Assembly (NCBI GenBank): GCA_020698575.1
Contig: CM036245.1
Location: 7,169,173-7,233,172 of the forward strand
DNA length: 64,000 nt
Source of the DNA: Bostrychus sinensis
Taxonomy: Eukaryota > Chordata > Actinopteri > Gobiiformes > Eleotridae
Reading direction: 5' to 3'
Shown piece by piece: positions 11,555 through 23,671 of the stretch (within the stretch, counting starts at the first letter, position 1; every line of letters begins with the position of its first letter). Both the position numbers and the translations under genes were made by a program. The notes below the pieces were generated by a model. It was not told the origin of the DNA, searched no databases, and was given only the letters and a program-made list of their open reading frames with translations.

Positions 11555-12520
11555 TCTGAAGTGATCTGGATATGTCCTGGGTTAGACCTGGTTAATCCTG
11601 GTTTAACCCTGGTTATGTCTTGGCTTAGTACTGGTTTCTTTTTTTTTTTCCAGCTTGTTTTTTTAGGTGTTTTTCCTTTTCTAGAAGGAGGGTCAAAGGA
11701 CAGGGAATATCCTGGGACTGTTAATTTTAGTTTAGTTATTGTTTATGTCTGATTGTGTGACTAATTGTTTGTTAAGCCCTGTAAGGCCACTGCTGTTGTG
11801 ATACTGGGGATATATAAATAAAATTACCCTGAATTGGTTTTGACCTGGTTAGGTCGTTGGTTGGTCTTAGTGATGGGATCATTTGGTTCGGCTCATTCAA
11901 AAGAGACGGCTCTTTTGGCTCCCTAATGGCTCTTCATTTTACAGCCTATATCTTTAATAGTTCAGCCAAAGCTTTGACAAATAAGTTGTATTGTGTACTC
12001 ATACATAATTCATACAAGAATTCAAAATTTCCGATGCTTTGAAACTACCCAATGAACTGACTTACTCACAGAACCACTCTACTACACACAGCATATAAAC
12101 TCACCTATAATTAAGCATAAAAATAAAAAGGACTTTTTTAATTTAAACACACCCCCCTAACAAAACGCAGGGCTTTATTCAGTAGTAAAAAGTAAAAACA
12201 ACAGCAAAGGCTGAGCTTAAAACTCAAAAAATACTTTAACTGTAAAATTTAACTTTTATTTTTCAGGGCAGATTGGTGTGGAGGAAGACCGACTGCCTCA
12301 GCTGATCCGGTTTCTTCTCTCTTTTTTTATCTGCCCTGTTTTTGAAAAGATCCTTTCATAAAAAAAAGCTTGCAGATGGGAGCCGTTCACTTGAAAAAGC
12401 CCACTCTTTGTACCGACTCATTCGCGACTGACCCATCACTAGTTGGTCTTGGTTTAGTCATAGTTTAATCCTGATTTATGCTGGGTTTAGTCCTGGTTTA
12501 GACCTATGTGGCCCTGGTTA
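11555..12520. repeat. TTTAGACCTGG-type dispersed repeat (outside the nested MITE)
   Basis: CCTGGTTTAGTC-like words in short arrays at 11555-11660 and 12443-12520. The same family is at 24815-24935, 25465-25545, 26090-26335 and, inverted, 34580-35215. Confidence 0.6.
11869..12442. mobile_element. hAT-type MITE with AGTGATGGG ends and 8-bp duplication
   Basis: Left AGTGATGGGATC, right ACCCATCACTAG, flanked by the duplication TTGGTCTT at 11861-11868 and 12443-12450. Confidence 0.8.
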
Positions 12521-12659
12521 TTTTAGTCCATTAAACATCAAAAGACAAATATTTTTCTGAGGTGGTATTTGGAAATAAAGTTTGAGAATCACTGGTTTAG
12601 TAAAATTAGCTGACGATGTTTCTATTCTCTGTTCATGACAAAGTCCATCAGAGGGACAG

Positions 12660-12860
12660 CTCATGTTAGATGTTCTGGAGATTTTAGATTTAGATAGTTT
12701 GAACATGTACAGAGGAGGGATCGTGAACTTTTGAATGGAAGGATGATGCTGAGGTTAGAGCTGGAGGCCTAGAGGAAGACCAGAGAGGAGATTTATGGAT
12801 GAAGAGAAAGTGGACATGAAGTTAGTCGGAACAAACCACGAGGGGACGAGATGCTTAACA
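12660..12860 (+). pseudogene. LINE ORF2 C-terminal fragment (RTE-like)
   Basis: Translates in pieces to RPRGRPERRFMDEEKVDMKLV, the arginine-rich end of an RTE-type endonuclease/reverse-transcriptase polyprotein. It is frame-broken. The same family occurs at 28605-28760. Confidence 0.6.
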
Positions 12861-12939
12861 CAGTTGATTGCAGCACAGTGGAGTAGTTGTCTCAGATCAT
12901 ATGTGTGTAAGCTCTGGACACAAGCAAGAAAAGTGTAAT

Positions 12940-13260
12940 TATGTTCATTAGGCGAAATGAATGGGCTCTTTTGGTTCATCTGTCACATAAATCATTGCGC
13001 TGAAGGCCTCATTAATTGGTCTGTATCAGTGTTCCCCGTCTGCACGCCTGCTCCGACAGCTGTGGCGTGTTTGAATTGGCCTCGTCCTCCGTCAGCTCAA
13101 AGAGAGGCCGTTTTTCCTTCCCGTCCGAGCGTTTGGTCTGCAGCTCCAGCCGTGTTTTACTGCGCTGATAACATCACAAGAGAAACACGGTGAAGGAGGA
13201 GCAGAGACGCGGAGGTCCTTGTTTAGTAATCAATCAAACGCCTCGCTGATCAACGTGCAA
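12940..13260. promoter_or_regulatory. candidate conserved non-coding element
   Basis: Complex repeat-free sequence with GTAATTATGTTCATTAGG, CTCATTAATTGG, CATAAATCATTGCG and ACAGCTGTGG. It is enhancer-like in texture only. Confidence 0.35.
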
Positions 13261-13843
13261 ACGGAGAAATGAGCTTCAGACATGCAACAACTGTTCTCCC
13301 AACAACAAAATCTGATGATGAAGAAGTTGTGTTTGGAGGATTTGGTGATGGTTCAGGATTTTAGATGGAAAGGTTGTATACGGCTCCTGTCTGTGGTTAG
13401 TACCTGAAATAGAGACTTTGATGTCTTTCCTGAACTATATGACTTATGACTGTGTATAGTAGAATCTAACATAGGGTCACAAGCCAGTATACTCTCTGTG
13501 CTGGTCCTAAGCCTGGATAAATAGAGAGAACTGCATCAGGAAGGTTACTGTCTGAACTGATGCACTAACTATCGGGACTAGCCACACACAGACAAAACTG
13601 GGCTTTTAATATCTGCATTGGACATTGTTAGTGAGCATCATGCATGAACTGTTTTGGAAAAATTAGGACTAATATAATGTTGAGCCTGGATTTACACTTT
13701 CCAATCGTCTGTCCAAAGTTGTTGCTGACACTTAAAGGAACATTTTGCTCAGTGTGATTAGTCTCTGTGAGCAAAGAGGCACTATTCTGCATCTGTAAAA
13801 CTTCTTTTATAGTCGTGGCATGTGGACGCAGATATGTTTTTGT
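13261..13843. other. bcas3 intron, nothing recognised
   Basis: No exon or known element recognised. Confidence 0.35.
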
Positions 13844-13851
13844 GTGAACGG

Positions 13852-14387
13852 CAGGGCCTGCTCTAGGCTTTTGGTGGCCCTAAAAAAGATTTTGTTTGTG
13901 GCCCACCAAATGACACATGCACATATATCGACAGTATATAATATAGCCTAATAAATATAAAAAATGAAATAAAGAATAAAGAAATAAAGAAGAAATGAAT
14001 TAATTGCACATCTCTTACTTCATTTGAACAGCAGTTAAACCAATAAATAAATATATTTGAAGGATAAATAGGAATAAATAAAGGACACACAAACAAAAAC
14101 AAAAATGTTATACTTTTATCCTGCGCTTTTTTCCATCTCCAATTTAACTTTTTGTCCACCCTTCAGCACCACTCCTAAATGTTCTTTTAGAGCCCATTTT
14201 AATATCACTTGGGTTTTAATATTTTAAGTTCCAAATCAATATGATCTTCACAAATGCCACTAGTAATTGAAAATGAGAACGTGTACATCCAAATTTCATG
14301 TGGTCAGAACCTTTCTGATCATATGGCCCCCTAGTGGTTGTGGCCCTAAACAACCACATAGAGTGTTTATGCCAGGAGCCGGCCCTG
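13852..14387. mobile_element. hAT-type non-autonomous element with perfect 8-bp duplication
   Basis: Left CAGGGCCTGCTCTAGG, right CAGGAGCCGGCCCTG, flanked by GTGAACGG at 13844-13851 and 14388-14395. It contains GTGGCCCT words near both ends. Length is 536 bp. Confidence 0.85.
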
Positions 14388-14639
14388 GTGAACGGGTTAC
14401 TTGGTTTGAGCGTGAGATGCAACTGATTTTAAATTTGGTGAAAGACGTGAAAATCTTCCGGAGTAAGCCATGCCATAGATTCAGGCAGTGGCGATTGTTT
14501 ATTAACAACAAGGGAAGCTGAAAGTGGGTAGAAAGTATTAAATTTCGTGAGTATGTTGTTCATTAATCATCTGTTTAGTCTGGTTTTCCAATGCAACCCT
14601 CCGTTTGCTTCAGAGCAGCACAGACGCTGTATAAAACAC

Positions 14640-15480
14640 TACTGATGCTAAGCTTCAATGGATCTCTATGGGAGCGAAATTGGATAAATGAGCCAAAGTT
14701 ATCCTGTCCCAGGCCGTGACGCTGGCTGATCAATAATGATTTGTAGAAGAGGCGGAAGAGTTTGACTGACAGCTGCTTTTACTGGCTTCGTAGCAAACGC
14801 TCAGAGCAAAGCCAGTTGTGTGCTGAACTACCGTCTGCAGCGTAAAGCAAAGTGGTTTACCTCATTTTCACCGTTTGTACACGATACACTCTAAAATAAA
14901 TGTTATGAGCTTCCTCTGTGTGGAAGATCAGCAGCCAGCGCTGGATTCAGGCGACCCGAAAGCAACCGCACTCTTTAAATGATGTCATTTACAGTGACAC
15001 AACTGTATCCCGAACGTATCCTTTACATCCTTTTAATTGCTTTTCCAGGGCGGGTGACTTCAGCGCGAGCAGCTCGGCCGCATCCGAACACTCAAAATCA
15101 TGACTCAGAATCCTTTTAACGCACACACATTGAAAGAGCGTCGTCCTGAACCCCAGCGTCTCTGCTTCTCCTCCAGCTAACATAATAGTTTAGGTTCGCA
15201 GCGTGCCACTCCGATTCGTCACAAGCCCTTTTTCAGTTTGTCTAGAAAGCGCTGCTCTTAAATAATGAATCTACCATCGTCCCTTCTCCAAACTCTGTTC
15301 AAGTTTAACATCTGCATCGTCACAGTCTTCAGCTACCGGCTTTTCTGGCAGCTTTTATCCGTCTCTCTCTCTCTGTGTATTTATTGTACGTAGCATAATT
15401 GCGACTATGAGCTCAATAGCCGGCCTAATGTACAGACGGAAGCACTCAGCACGAGGACCCCACACACACACAACGCTGGG
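14640..15480. promoter_or_regulatory. candidate conserved non-coding block
   Basis: About 800 bp of repeat-poor DNA with GATCAATAATGATT, CTGACAGCTG, AAATGATGTCATTT and ATGACTCAG (AP-1-like) words. Function is inferred only. Confidence 0.25.
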
Positions 15481-15831
15481 ATCCCTGACTGTAGCTGAAA
15501 AGTATTAGTTAATCATTTTGTGACATGCCCAGGGGGAAGTGTTGTCCCTTCGCTTTCACCAAAGAGAAGAAGGAGAAGAAGAGAGCTGTGTGTGTGTGAA
15601 TGGTGCCGTGACAGAACCAACCAGAGACTAAAAGAACAGAGAGGGAAGAAGAAAAAAAAAGAGGGAATCTGGGGCCAAACGCTCTCAAAAAGACATCTGC
15701 TCTATGCATTTTTGACTGTTTGAAGTGTTACTGTTTCCTCCAGTGTTTTTCAATGAGAGAAAGACATGAGAGAAGTTTTAAGTGTGTGTTTAAAGACGCA
15801 ACTCTGTTGTTTTTTTGCATACTGTAGCTCT

Positions 15832-16008
15832 ATTCACACAGGATTAGTATTACCCAGGGACCTCCAGTAATTTGTAATAATTGCAGAGATCGTCTGTGAT
15901 TTTGAACCCGTGTGAATCTTAAATCGCTGTTAAAATTCACCCAAAAATTACTTATTTGTACCAATGCAGGGGTCGTCTGATAATCCCAGTCCTGTGTGAA
16001 TCCTAGTG
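15832..16008. mobile_element. MITE-like inverted repeat
   Basis: Left ATTCACACAGGATTAGTATTA and right ATAATCCCAGTCCTGTGTGAAT are imperfect inverted copies around a 130-bp centre. Confidence 0.5.
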
Positions 16009-16848
16009 GCTGTTTTTCTCTGCAAATCTTCTGGTAATAGCGATCCAAAATGTCTTTTAACGGTCCATGTTACGTCTGTATTTAAACTGTGACATGTCTC
16101 TATGGGTCTTACTCCCAACCAAGTTTTTCTTCAATAAAAACAGAAAAAAAAAACAAGCTATGGTGAAACACAGCTCCTGTCGTGGAGGCTCTTTTGGAAA
16201 GTTTGTGCGTATTTATGCTAAAGTAAGATGAAGAGAGCGAAATCGTAGTGAAGGGATATAGAGAAAGGGGCGCCTACTGTTTATAAGAAGAATAAAAATA
16301 AAATGGATGTGTTGTAGCGGGCATTAAAGAGTATTTTTTGTCAGTACAGTAAAGCAACCTGGAGATAATAGCTTAAGATTAAGAAGAGCTAGCAACATGG
16401 GGGATTTTTATCAAAAGTCATTGTGATTGTGAGTCTGTCCTATCTATTGGAGCCCAACCAATTTGTCTTTGAAATTCGACCAGGAAGAATGATTTGTCAC
16501 TTGTCTTCGTCTACACCCGATCATCTGAAAGTTAGGAATAAATCTGCAGTTATACCTTCAGTTTCTCACAGCACACACAGAAACTCGCTGTACTGCTCTG
16601 GAAACGTGTGAAAAATATCCTTGGGCAATAATATCCTTCGTCTAACTCTAAACCCAAGTGACGGCTTCAGCAAGTTCCTAAAATATCCAACTTTATCTCA
16701 CACATAAAGGCAAAAGCCAATTAAATAATCTTACACACAGATGGTTCAGTCCTGGGTTAGACCTGCGTCTGTCTAATGTTGCCCTCGCATTATTTTAGTA
16801 ACAGAGAGTGGACTGTTGTACTGTGAGTTTAGGTTAGTGTGAACAGCT

Positions 16849-17610
16849 TCTCTCTCTGTCTCTGTCTTTCTGTTCCTCTGTCTCTCTGTCCCTCTGTCTC
16901 TGTCTCTGTCCCTCTGTCTCTCTGTCCCTCTGTCTCTGTCTCTGTCCCTCTGTCTCTCTGTCCCTCTATCTCTGTCTCTCTGTCCCTCTCCTCTCTCTTT
17001 CTGTCTCTGTCCCTCTGTCTCTCTGTCTCTCTGTCCCTCTCCTCTCTCTCTGTCTGTGTCCCTCTGTCTCTCTGTCCCTCTATCTCTGTCTCTCTGTCCC
17101 TCTCCTCTATCGCTGTCTCTCTGTCCCTCTATCTCTGTCTCTCTGTCCCTCTCCTCTATCTCTGTCTCTCTGTCCCTCTCCTCTCTCTCTGTCTCTCTGT
17201 CCCTCTGTCTCTCTCCTCTCTCTCTCTCTGTCCGTCTGTCTCTCTGTCTCTCTCCTCTCTCTCTGTCTCTCTGTCCCTCTGTCTCTCTCCTCTCTCTCTC
17301 TCCGTCTGTCTCTCTGTCTCTCTGTCTCTCTGTCCCTCTATCTCTGTCTCTCTGTCCCTCTCCTCTATCTCTGTCTCTCTGTCCCTCTCCTCTATCTCTG
17401 TCTCTCTGTCCCTCTATCTCTGTCTCTCTGTCCCTCTCCTCTATCTCTGTCTCTCTGTCCCTCTGTCTCTCTCCTCTCTCTCTCTCTGTCCGTCTGTCTC
17501 TCTGTCTCTCTCCTCTCTCTCTGTCTCTCTGCCCCTCTGTCTCTCTGTCTCTCTCCTCTCTTTCTGTCTCTGTCCCTCTGTCTCTCTGTCTCTCTGTGTC
17601 TCTGTCTCTT
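16849..17610. repeat. pyrimidine-rich array (CTCTGTCTCTCTGTCC)n
   Basis: About 760 bp of near-pure CT/TG with repeated CTCTGTCTCT and TGTCCCTCT words. The open frames rich in Ser-Leu-Cys-Pro are artefacts of the repeat. Confidence 0.95.
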
Positions 17611-17735
17611 ATTCAGGCGTCTCTTTGATGCTGATGTCTTTGGACAGAGTGGGACTATGAACTTATAATCCTTGTTTTCACAGAGCTCTCTCTCTGCAGC
17701 ACTGTGACGTCAGGCCTGTCGCTCATTGTATCATT

Positions 17736-18250
17736 GATCTCTTCCTCTCTGCTATTCTGCCACTCCTCTGCCTCTCTGACTCCTCTCTGCCACTCTTCCT
17801 CCTCTCTGCCTCTCTCTGCTTCTCTGTGACACTCTTCCTCATCTCTGCCTCCTTTCTTCCTCCTCTCTGCCTCTCTCTCCCTCTCTGTGGCACTCTTCCT
17901 CCTCTCTGCCTCTCTCTGCCTCTCTGCCTCCTCTCTGCCTCTGTGCCACTCTGCTGCCTCTCTCTGCTTCTCTCTGCCTCTCTGACTCCTCTCTGCCACT
18001 CTTCCTCCTCTCTGCCTCCTCTCTGCCTCTGTGCCACTCTGCTGCATCTCTCTGCTTCTCTCTGCCTCTCTGACTCCTCTCTGCCACTCTTCCTCCTCTC
18101 TGCCTCCTCTCTGCCTCCTCTCTGCCTCTCTGCCACTCTTCTCCCTCCTCTTGACCTCTGTGCCCCTCTTTTCCACTCTACCCCCTTGCTGCCTTCTCTC
18201 TGCCTTCTCTCTGCCCCTCTCTGCCCCTCTCTGCCCCTCTCTGTCTCTGT
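17736..18250. repeat. second pyrimidine-rich array (CTCTCTGCCTC)n
   Basis: About 515 bp with CTCTCTGCCTC and CTGCCACTCTTCCTC units. It is distinct in unit from the preceding array and separated from it by about 125 bp of ordinary sequence. Confidence 0.93.
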
Positions 18251-19043
18251 GCCCGGGGGAAGTGTGAAAAGAGTGCATGTGTGTCTTTGCCTGTTAGCGT
18301 CACCATTGTAAGTGTATGTGTCTATAGCTGACTGCAAATGGGCTTTTTTTTTTTTTGGAGCCTGCACTTAACAGCTCGCTCAAGGGAGAAGCGCACACAT
18401 AGAGGCGAGTACGCACACTCCAGGGGCGGTAAGGTTCACAGAAAAACCAGGCCGGACCGAGGAGGAGGAGGCAGAATTAGGGCGAGAGAGAGGAGAGGAG
18501 AGGAAGAGGAAGTGGTGGGAAGCTTTTTTTTTAAAATGCCAAACACAGACCAATGTTTGGGCTCGGGACGCTCTCTCTGAACCACCACCAGAAATGGATT
18601 CCTTTGGAGGACACTTTGTGGTAATGTTAGTACTACATAGACCAACAAAAACACTTGTCTTTAGACATTTAAGCAAGTTCTCTTTCCTCCTTGCATTTGG
18701 TCACTGCCCCATTTTTTTTTTTTACTTTTTTAGAGCCTTTTGTGTTTGCAAACAACATTCGATGTGTGCGCAGTTTGGCAAAGGAGGTTATCCAACCGCT
18801 TTGCATTTTTAGTGGTTTAAACGAATTTCTACCACATGGGAATAAAAAGGATGGCCACCAAAATCCATTGCAGTTGATAGTTGGGCAAAAAGATATCCAA
18901 CTGTGTGCTGTCAGTGAGTGAATAGAGTACATTAGCGAGTAGTGTGAGAATGCCATTGGACATGCCAGAGTTACTGTAAGGACATGATTTAGGACACGCT
19001 GAAAAAAGCCATTCAAACAGGGTTTCCATCCAGTGTCCCAATA
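18251..19043. other. bcas3 intron, nothing recognised
   Basis: Includes poly-T at 18340-18353, a purine-rich patch at 18460-18520 and poly-T at 18712-18722. No gene evidence. Confidence 0.4.
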
Positions 19044-19798
19044 GTCAGGAGCGTCATGGCCCCCTTAAATTTACCAAAATCCCACACGGACCCCCAACAA
19101 TACAACTTCCCTCGATCCCAAATTTTATTTTCATGTTTTTCTCCATATATTTCTACAAAAACATTACAAAGGACACTGACTATTGGCTAAAAAGTGTTTT
19201 AAAGTTATATTTTTAAACAATAAACTGTAAAAAATAAAATAAAATGCTGCAAAAACTCAATAACTCAGGGCAAAGAATCCCTCAAGTTTTCCACACTTTC
19301 ACTTAATTTGATGTTCATATGTCTAAAAACTTTTCTAATTTTTAAGTTTTTCTCTCTATCATAATTTTTTTACTCATCTTACAGCCAACTTACAGTGTTG
19401 AGAAAAAGTTATTCTTTTGTTAAATGCAGTATATTTAGTTTTTATTATTATCAATAATACTTTTTCTGAACAGTGGAGTCAGTTGGCTGTAACATGAGTT
19501 GGAAAAAATAAAGATAGTGAGTAAAACTTAAAATTTCAAGTTTTTAGACGTATAAATTTTGTGAGTAAAAAAAAATATTAGTTGTTGAAAACTTGATATT
19601 TTGAGTTGATCACCAAAACTCAAAAATCTTGAGGGATTTTTTTTTTGCCTTGAGTTTTTGCAGCATTGTTTTTTTACAGCGCATTTCAAATTCAATTTCT
19701 TTTTAGGTACTTAATATAGACAGCCTCTGGGGGCCCCCCTGCGGTACCTTCGCAGACCCCCAGGGGGCCTTGGACCCCACTTTGGGAACCACTGACCT
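19044..19798. mobile_element. degraded transposon (CATGGCCCCCTTAAA ... TTTGGGAACCACTG) with nested MITE
   Basis: Left part resembles 52778-53045. The right end GGGAACCACTG is hAT-like. A MITE at 19225-19679 interrupts it. Confidence 0.55.
19225..19679. mobile_element. MITE with CTGTAAAAAA / ATGCTGCAAAAACTCA inverted ends
   Basis: Left CTGTAAAAAATAAAA + ATGCTGCAAAAACTCA, right TGAGTTTTTGCAGCATTG + TTTTTTTACAG. A second inverted pair, CCCTCAAG/CTTGAGGG, lies just inside. About 455 bp. Confidence 0.8.
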
Positions 19799-20599
19799 AA
19801 GGAGTCTTTGTATTGTTTTACATTCATATTTCTTTTTTGGGGGGAAACCTAAACTTACGTGGAAGTGTAGCCAGATTTGGGATTCCTAAACAAGACTAAT
19901 TTATATGTTAAATACAAATTTAGATAAAGATGGGGCGCTCTGTCTGTCTTCTGCGTTCATTCTGTTGTACGTTGGTCCGTTTTACTAGAGCTTGCGATGC
20001 AGTCGAACAGAACAGTACATGCGTTGACCGTTGAGGGGCGCTAGTGCACACAGCTCAACAGTCACAGAGGAAGAAACAGCAGAACTTTTGACTCGAGCAA
20101 GTTGGTCACGGTATATTCAAAGACTAATAGACCTCGGCTATTTTTGCCTCATTTTCTTGGCTTTTTTATTATAAATGTGGTGTAAAAATCTCCGTCAGCA
20201 CCGCCATGTTTGTTGTGGTTGTTGCTCTTTTTCTTCTATCTTGGAAAAACGTTAACATAATACACATGTTGACATTGAAAACGTTGGAAGTATAAATGCT
20301 GTGACGATTACAACACTTGGAACGGACACATCTATTTACGTATAAAACTGGAGAATATATGAGCCTTAAGATTTCAAGTAACTATTCTTATACAGTATAT
20401 GGTATGTATAGCTGAAAACAGAAAAACCTACAGGACTTACAAACTTACAGTGTTCAGTCTTTGCAGCCATTTCTATAGGATTCTCTTAATTCCACATGAG
20501 TTCAGTCCCAGTTTCAGTTCCCATCTCTGTCCATTTACTCCATGTCACTGCTGTCACTTGTACATTTACTGTCTCTGTCCATTAAAAACAAGCATTCAC

Positions 20600-20622
20600 C
20601 CAAAAAAAAAAAAAAAAAAAAA
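20600..20622. repeat. poly(A) run
   Basis: About 22 uninterrupted A, possibly the tail of an unrecognised retroposon. Confidence 0.8.
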
Positions 20623-21070
20623 ACACTCCTAAATGGGTTTCTGTCTGCGGGGCTCGAGTCTGTTTTCACGTCTGTCACTGTCGCTCGGATGGGCAGCTCT
20701 CTCCATGTGGATCTGAATGCGGAGGTCTAGCCTGAGTCCAGTCTGTGACCCGTCACTCAAACTGGACCCAGGCCATTTTCACCAAACTGTCACCACGGCT
20801 CATACAGTAACTCCATCACATGAGGCCGAGAGTTTGAACTAAAAGCTCTGTCGTACACTGAGAGGACTGGACAGAGAGACGTGGTACTATATTAGCTCGT
20901 ATGGAGAGTCTTTTGATGCAGAAAAAGACAGCGTTTAAAAATACAACAAGATGTGTGGCTGTGGAGATGGAGAGGCTGAGGAGGCTGATTGTCTGCTGCT
21001 GCGGTGAAGAAAGTTTGAAAGTTGAACGTTTTTTTTTTTTATCTTGGAAACTAGTGTTGTCTGTTGTCAA

Positions 21071-21592
21071 CTGTTGTTGTAGTGAAGGTCATACTAATCA
21101 AGAACCGAGACCAAGACAAGACCAAGACTTTCAGGGTTCGAGGCTAACTTTTAGAGGCTGAGACAGAATCAAGAGCGAGACCAAGACAAACAGAGACCAG
21201 GTAAATAGGAAAACACAAATCTGTGCCTTAAATGCATAATTATTGATAAATAAAAATATGTGTAAAGCCACGAATTTGTTCTGAGTCTAAAAAAGACAGA
21301 GAGCCAGAGCTCATTAGTCTTGTGCTTTAAAGCCTGAACGTTTGATCTTATAACTTGGTGCTGTTTTAAATTACTTCTTAATTTTTCCAAGGCAAAGCCA
21401 ACAATTTAAAAAAATAAAAAAATAAAACAATTTACTTTGAAACATTGTTTTTTAATGATTGACAATAAAATTTTAGAGACCGCCGCATTCAAGACAAGAC
21501 CAAAACAAGAGTAAATTTGGATGTGAGACCAAGACCAAGACATGAAAAAAAAAATTGGTATTGCGACTCAAGATCAAGACGGCACTACAAAA
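21071..21592. mobile_element. GAGACCAAGAC-type MITE, copy 2
   Basis: Left GTTGTAGTGAAGGTC and right GACGGCACTACAAAAC are inverted at TTGTAGTG/CACTACAA. Repeated GAGACCAAGAC words at both ends. Confidence 0.65.
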
Positions 21593-22428
21593 CTATTTGA
21601 AACCCACTGTAATCACTTGGAGAGATTATGGAATAGGCTCCTGAGCAAAGGTTCTTTCTGGCTTTAAGTTATTAGCAAAATATACCAAGCCAAGTTTTGA
21701 TTATCAAAGCTATATGACCGTCCTGTCCATGTTGTGGGTAAAAACTTCTTTATTTATTGAGCTGTATCTTACGAAGTTTCCCAGTGAAGAGTGCTTGTGG
21801 TGTAGTGTTGGGCCATTCGGTGCAGACAGATCGGTCTTCTCACCTCCACGTCTCTCTCTCTCTCTGTGATAATGCGTTTGCAGAAGTACATTTAGCAGAA
21901 ACACATGTCCGCACCTCCTGTTTCTCAGCTCTGGTGTAGACACTAATATCTCTCCGACACTTCTCTCCCCGCATGACCCTGGATTCTGCTGCCTGCGCCT
22001 ATCAATAAAATATAGAGTTATGAATAAGTGATAGGATGCATAATGGAGAGGGCCTGCGAGCTGGAACACTTCATGTCAACACCAGGCCGGCCGCGGACGC
22101 TGGACGGAGGATATGGACATGTGTAGAAGGACGTTTACGATCAGAGTCTTTAAACTGAGGACAAGATGTTCCCAACTTACAATCTTATACTAATGATTTC
22201 TATAAAGCCTTGTTCAAGTGAAGTAAGATGACCAAAATAGTATCAGACCTCAGCTTGGAGTCAAATTTAGTGCCCAGATATTTGTAAGTCAGCAATCTTC
22301 ACCTTTTCGCTATGACTAGTGCTCACTCTACATATTTCTTTTTTGTGTCTAAAGGCTATGATTAGCTCTTTGGTCCACTCTCCCACACATCACAGACAAA
22401 CAACAACTTATAACTCCAAAGAAAATAG

Positions 22429-23550
22429 TAGGGGTCGACTGACATATCGGGCGATTTTTTAATTTTTTTGTCAATCGGCAATCGGCCAGTTCTTGCCTTT
22501 TAATGCCAATTTTTGGTCAGGCACATGTCCAGGCAGCAATGTGACTGAAGGACCCCAGCTTCCCCAACCATCTTGTAGCAGTTTGGGCTCTTATGCTGCC
22601 TTCACGTGATATGGGAAAGATGATATTTTCCAGTTGTAAATAGGAAATTATGAGTTGTTGTGTTCAAGTGCTGTTGTGATCGTAGCGTAATAAAAAATGG
22701 TGGACAGAAACTTTATCTTGAATCGCTGGACTTATTCATTCATCCGCTACACCAAGAACAGGATGTCTCAAAACTCAAACTGTAAGTGTGCTATATTTTG
22801 TATGGATTATGGATCATATAGTAATTTTAAGGACAGAATTGTGTACGTTTGCTAATGTTACTGTGTTAAAATTACTACTTTAAAATTGTGTGCACTACGT
22901 AATTAAACAATGAGCTAACGTGAGTAAAATCATTTATTAGCCTACGCATTTCATACCGTCCACAAATTCTTCGCTGCTCTCCGCCATTTTGAAAGGTCAA
23001 ATCCGACCTCATCTCGGCAACTCAGGTATCAAAATTATTTTCCAGTTTTCCAGTGGAAATTACAACGAAAGGGGGCATTCATCTGCAAATTTGACCTTGG
23101 CAAGTGGTATTTTTTCTTTTTCCCATAGCACATGAAGGCAGCATTACTCTGCAGTTCATAGGAAGCATACAAAACAGTTTTATCTCAGCCTGAAAAGCTC
23201 AAAATGGCAATAAAAATTTTTGTGCTTGTTTCTTTGGCATAGAACCTCGTAGAACAAAAAATTAAAAAACATTTTGGAGCTCTCCCCAAGCTCTACCTGC
23301 ACAGAGTCTGACTGAGATTGCCTTAATGGTGTTCTCAAAAAACTCATCTTTAACTGTTCTCACTGCCCATACGTTTCCATTTTAATATGCATTACTAAAA
23401 CAAATGCTATATTATATTAATTTCATTCTAAAAGAAAATCTACATATTCGTCCTCCCTAAAATCAGTAGTACTTCGGGCCATCAGCTGCTCTGAATTTAA
23501 AAAATTAGCATCATCATTGGCCATAGAAAACCCATATTAGTCGACCTCTT
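22429..23550. mobile_element. hAT-type element (GGGGTCGACT ends) with perfect 8-bp duplication and a nested element
   Basis: Left TAGGGGTCGACTGACATA, right TATTAGTCGACCTCTT, flanked by GAAAATAG at 22421-22428 and 23551-23558. A second inverted-repeat element (22593-23144) lies inside. Confidence 0.85.
22593..23144. mobile_element. nested MITE with ATGCTGCCTTCACGTG ends
   Basis: Left ATGCTGCCTTCACGTGATAT, right GCACATGAAGGCAGCAT. It is contained within the hAT-type element. Confidence 0.7.
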
Positions 23551-23671
23551 GAAAATAGTTCTGGCCACCACTGACTGATAAAATATATCTTCTTCGTTTC
23601 TTTCTGTCAAAGTCCACGATCATCTCCTTGGTCTTACATGTATTTAAGATTAGACTGTTCTTCTTATCTCC

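Larger units (their letters stand above)
11126..12594. mobile_element. hAT-like element (CAGTGGTTCTCAAAC ends) with nested insertions
   Basis: Left terminus CAGTGGTTCTCAAACTG, right terminus TTTGAGAATCACTG, flanked by GTTTAGAG (11118-11125) and GTTTAGTA (12595-12602), an imperfect 8-bp duplication. The interior holds a MITE (11222-11502), TTTAGACC-type repeats and a second hAT-type MITE (11869-12442). Confidence 0.7.

Noticed and set aside
16839..18367. Ser/Leu/Cys/Pro-rich plus frames and Arg/Glu-rich minus frames
   Set aside because: Artefacts of the CT-rich arrays.
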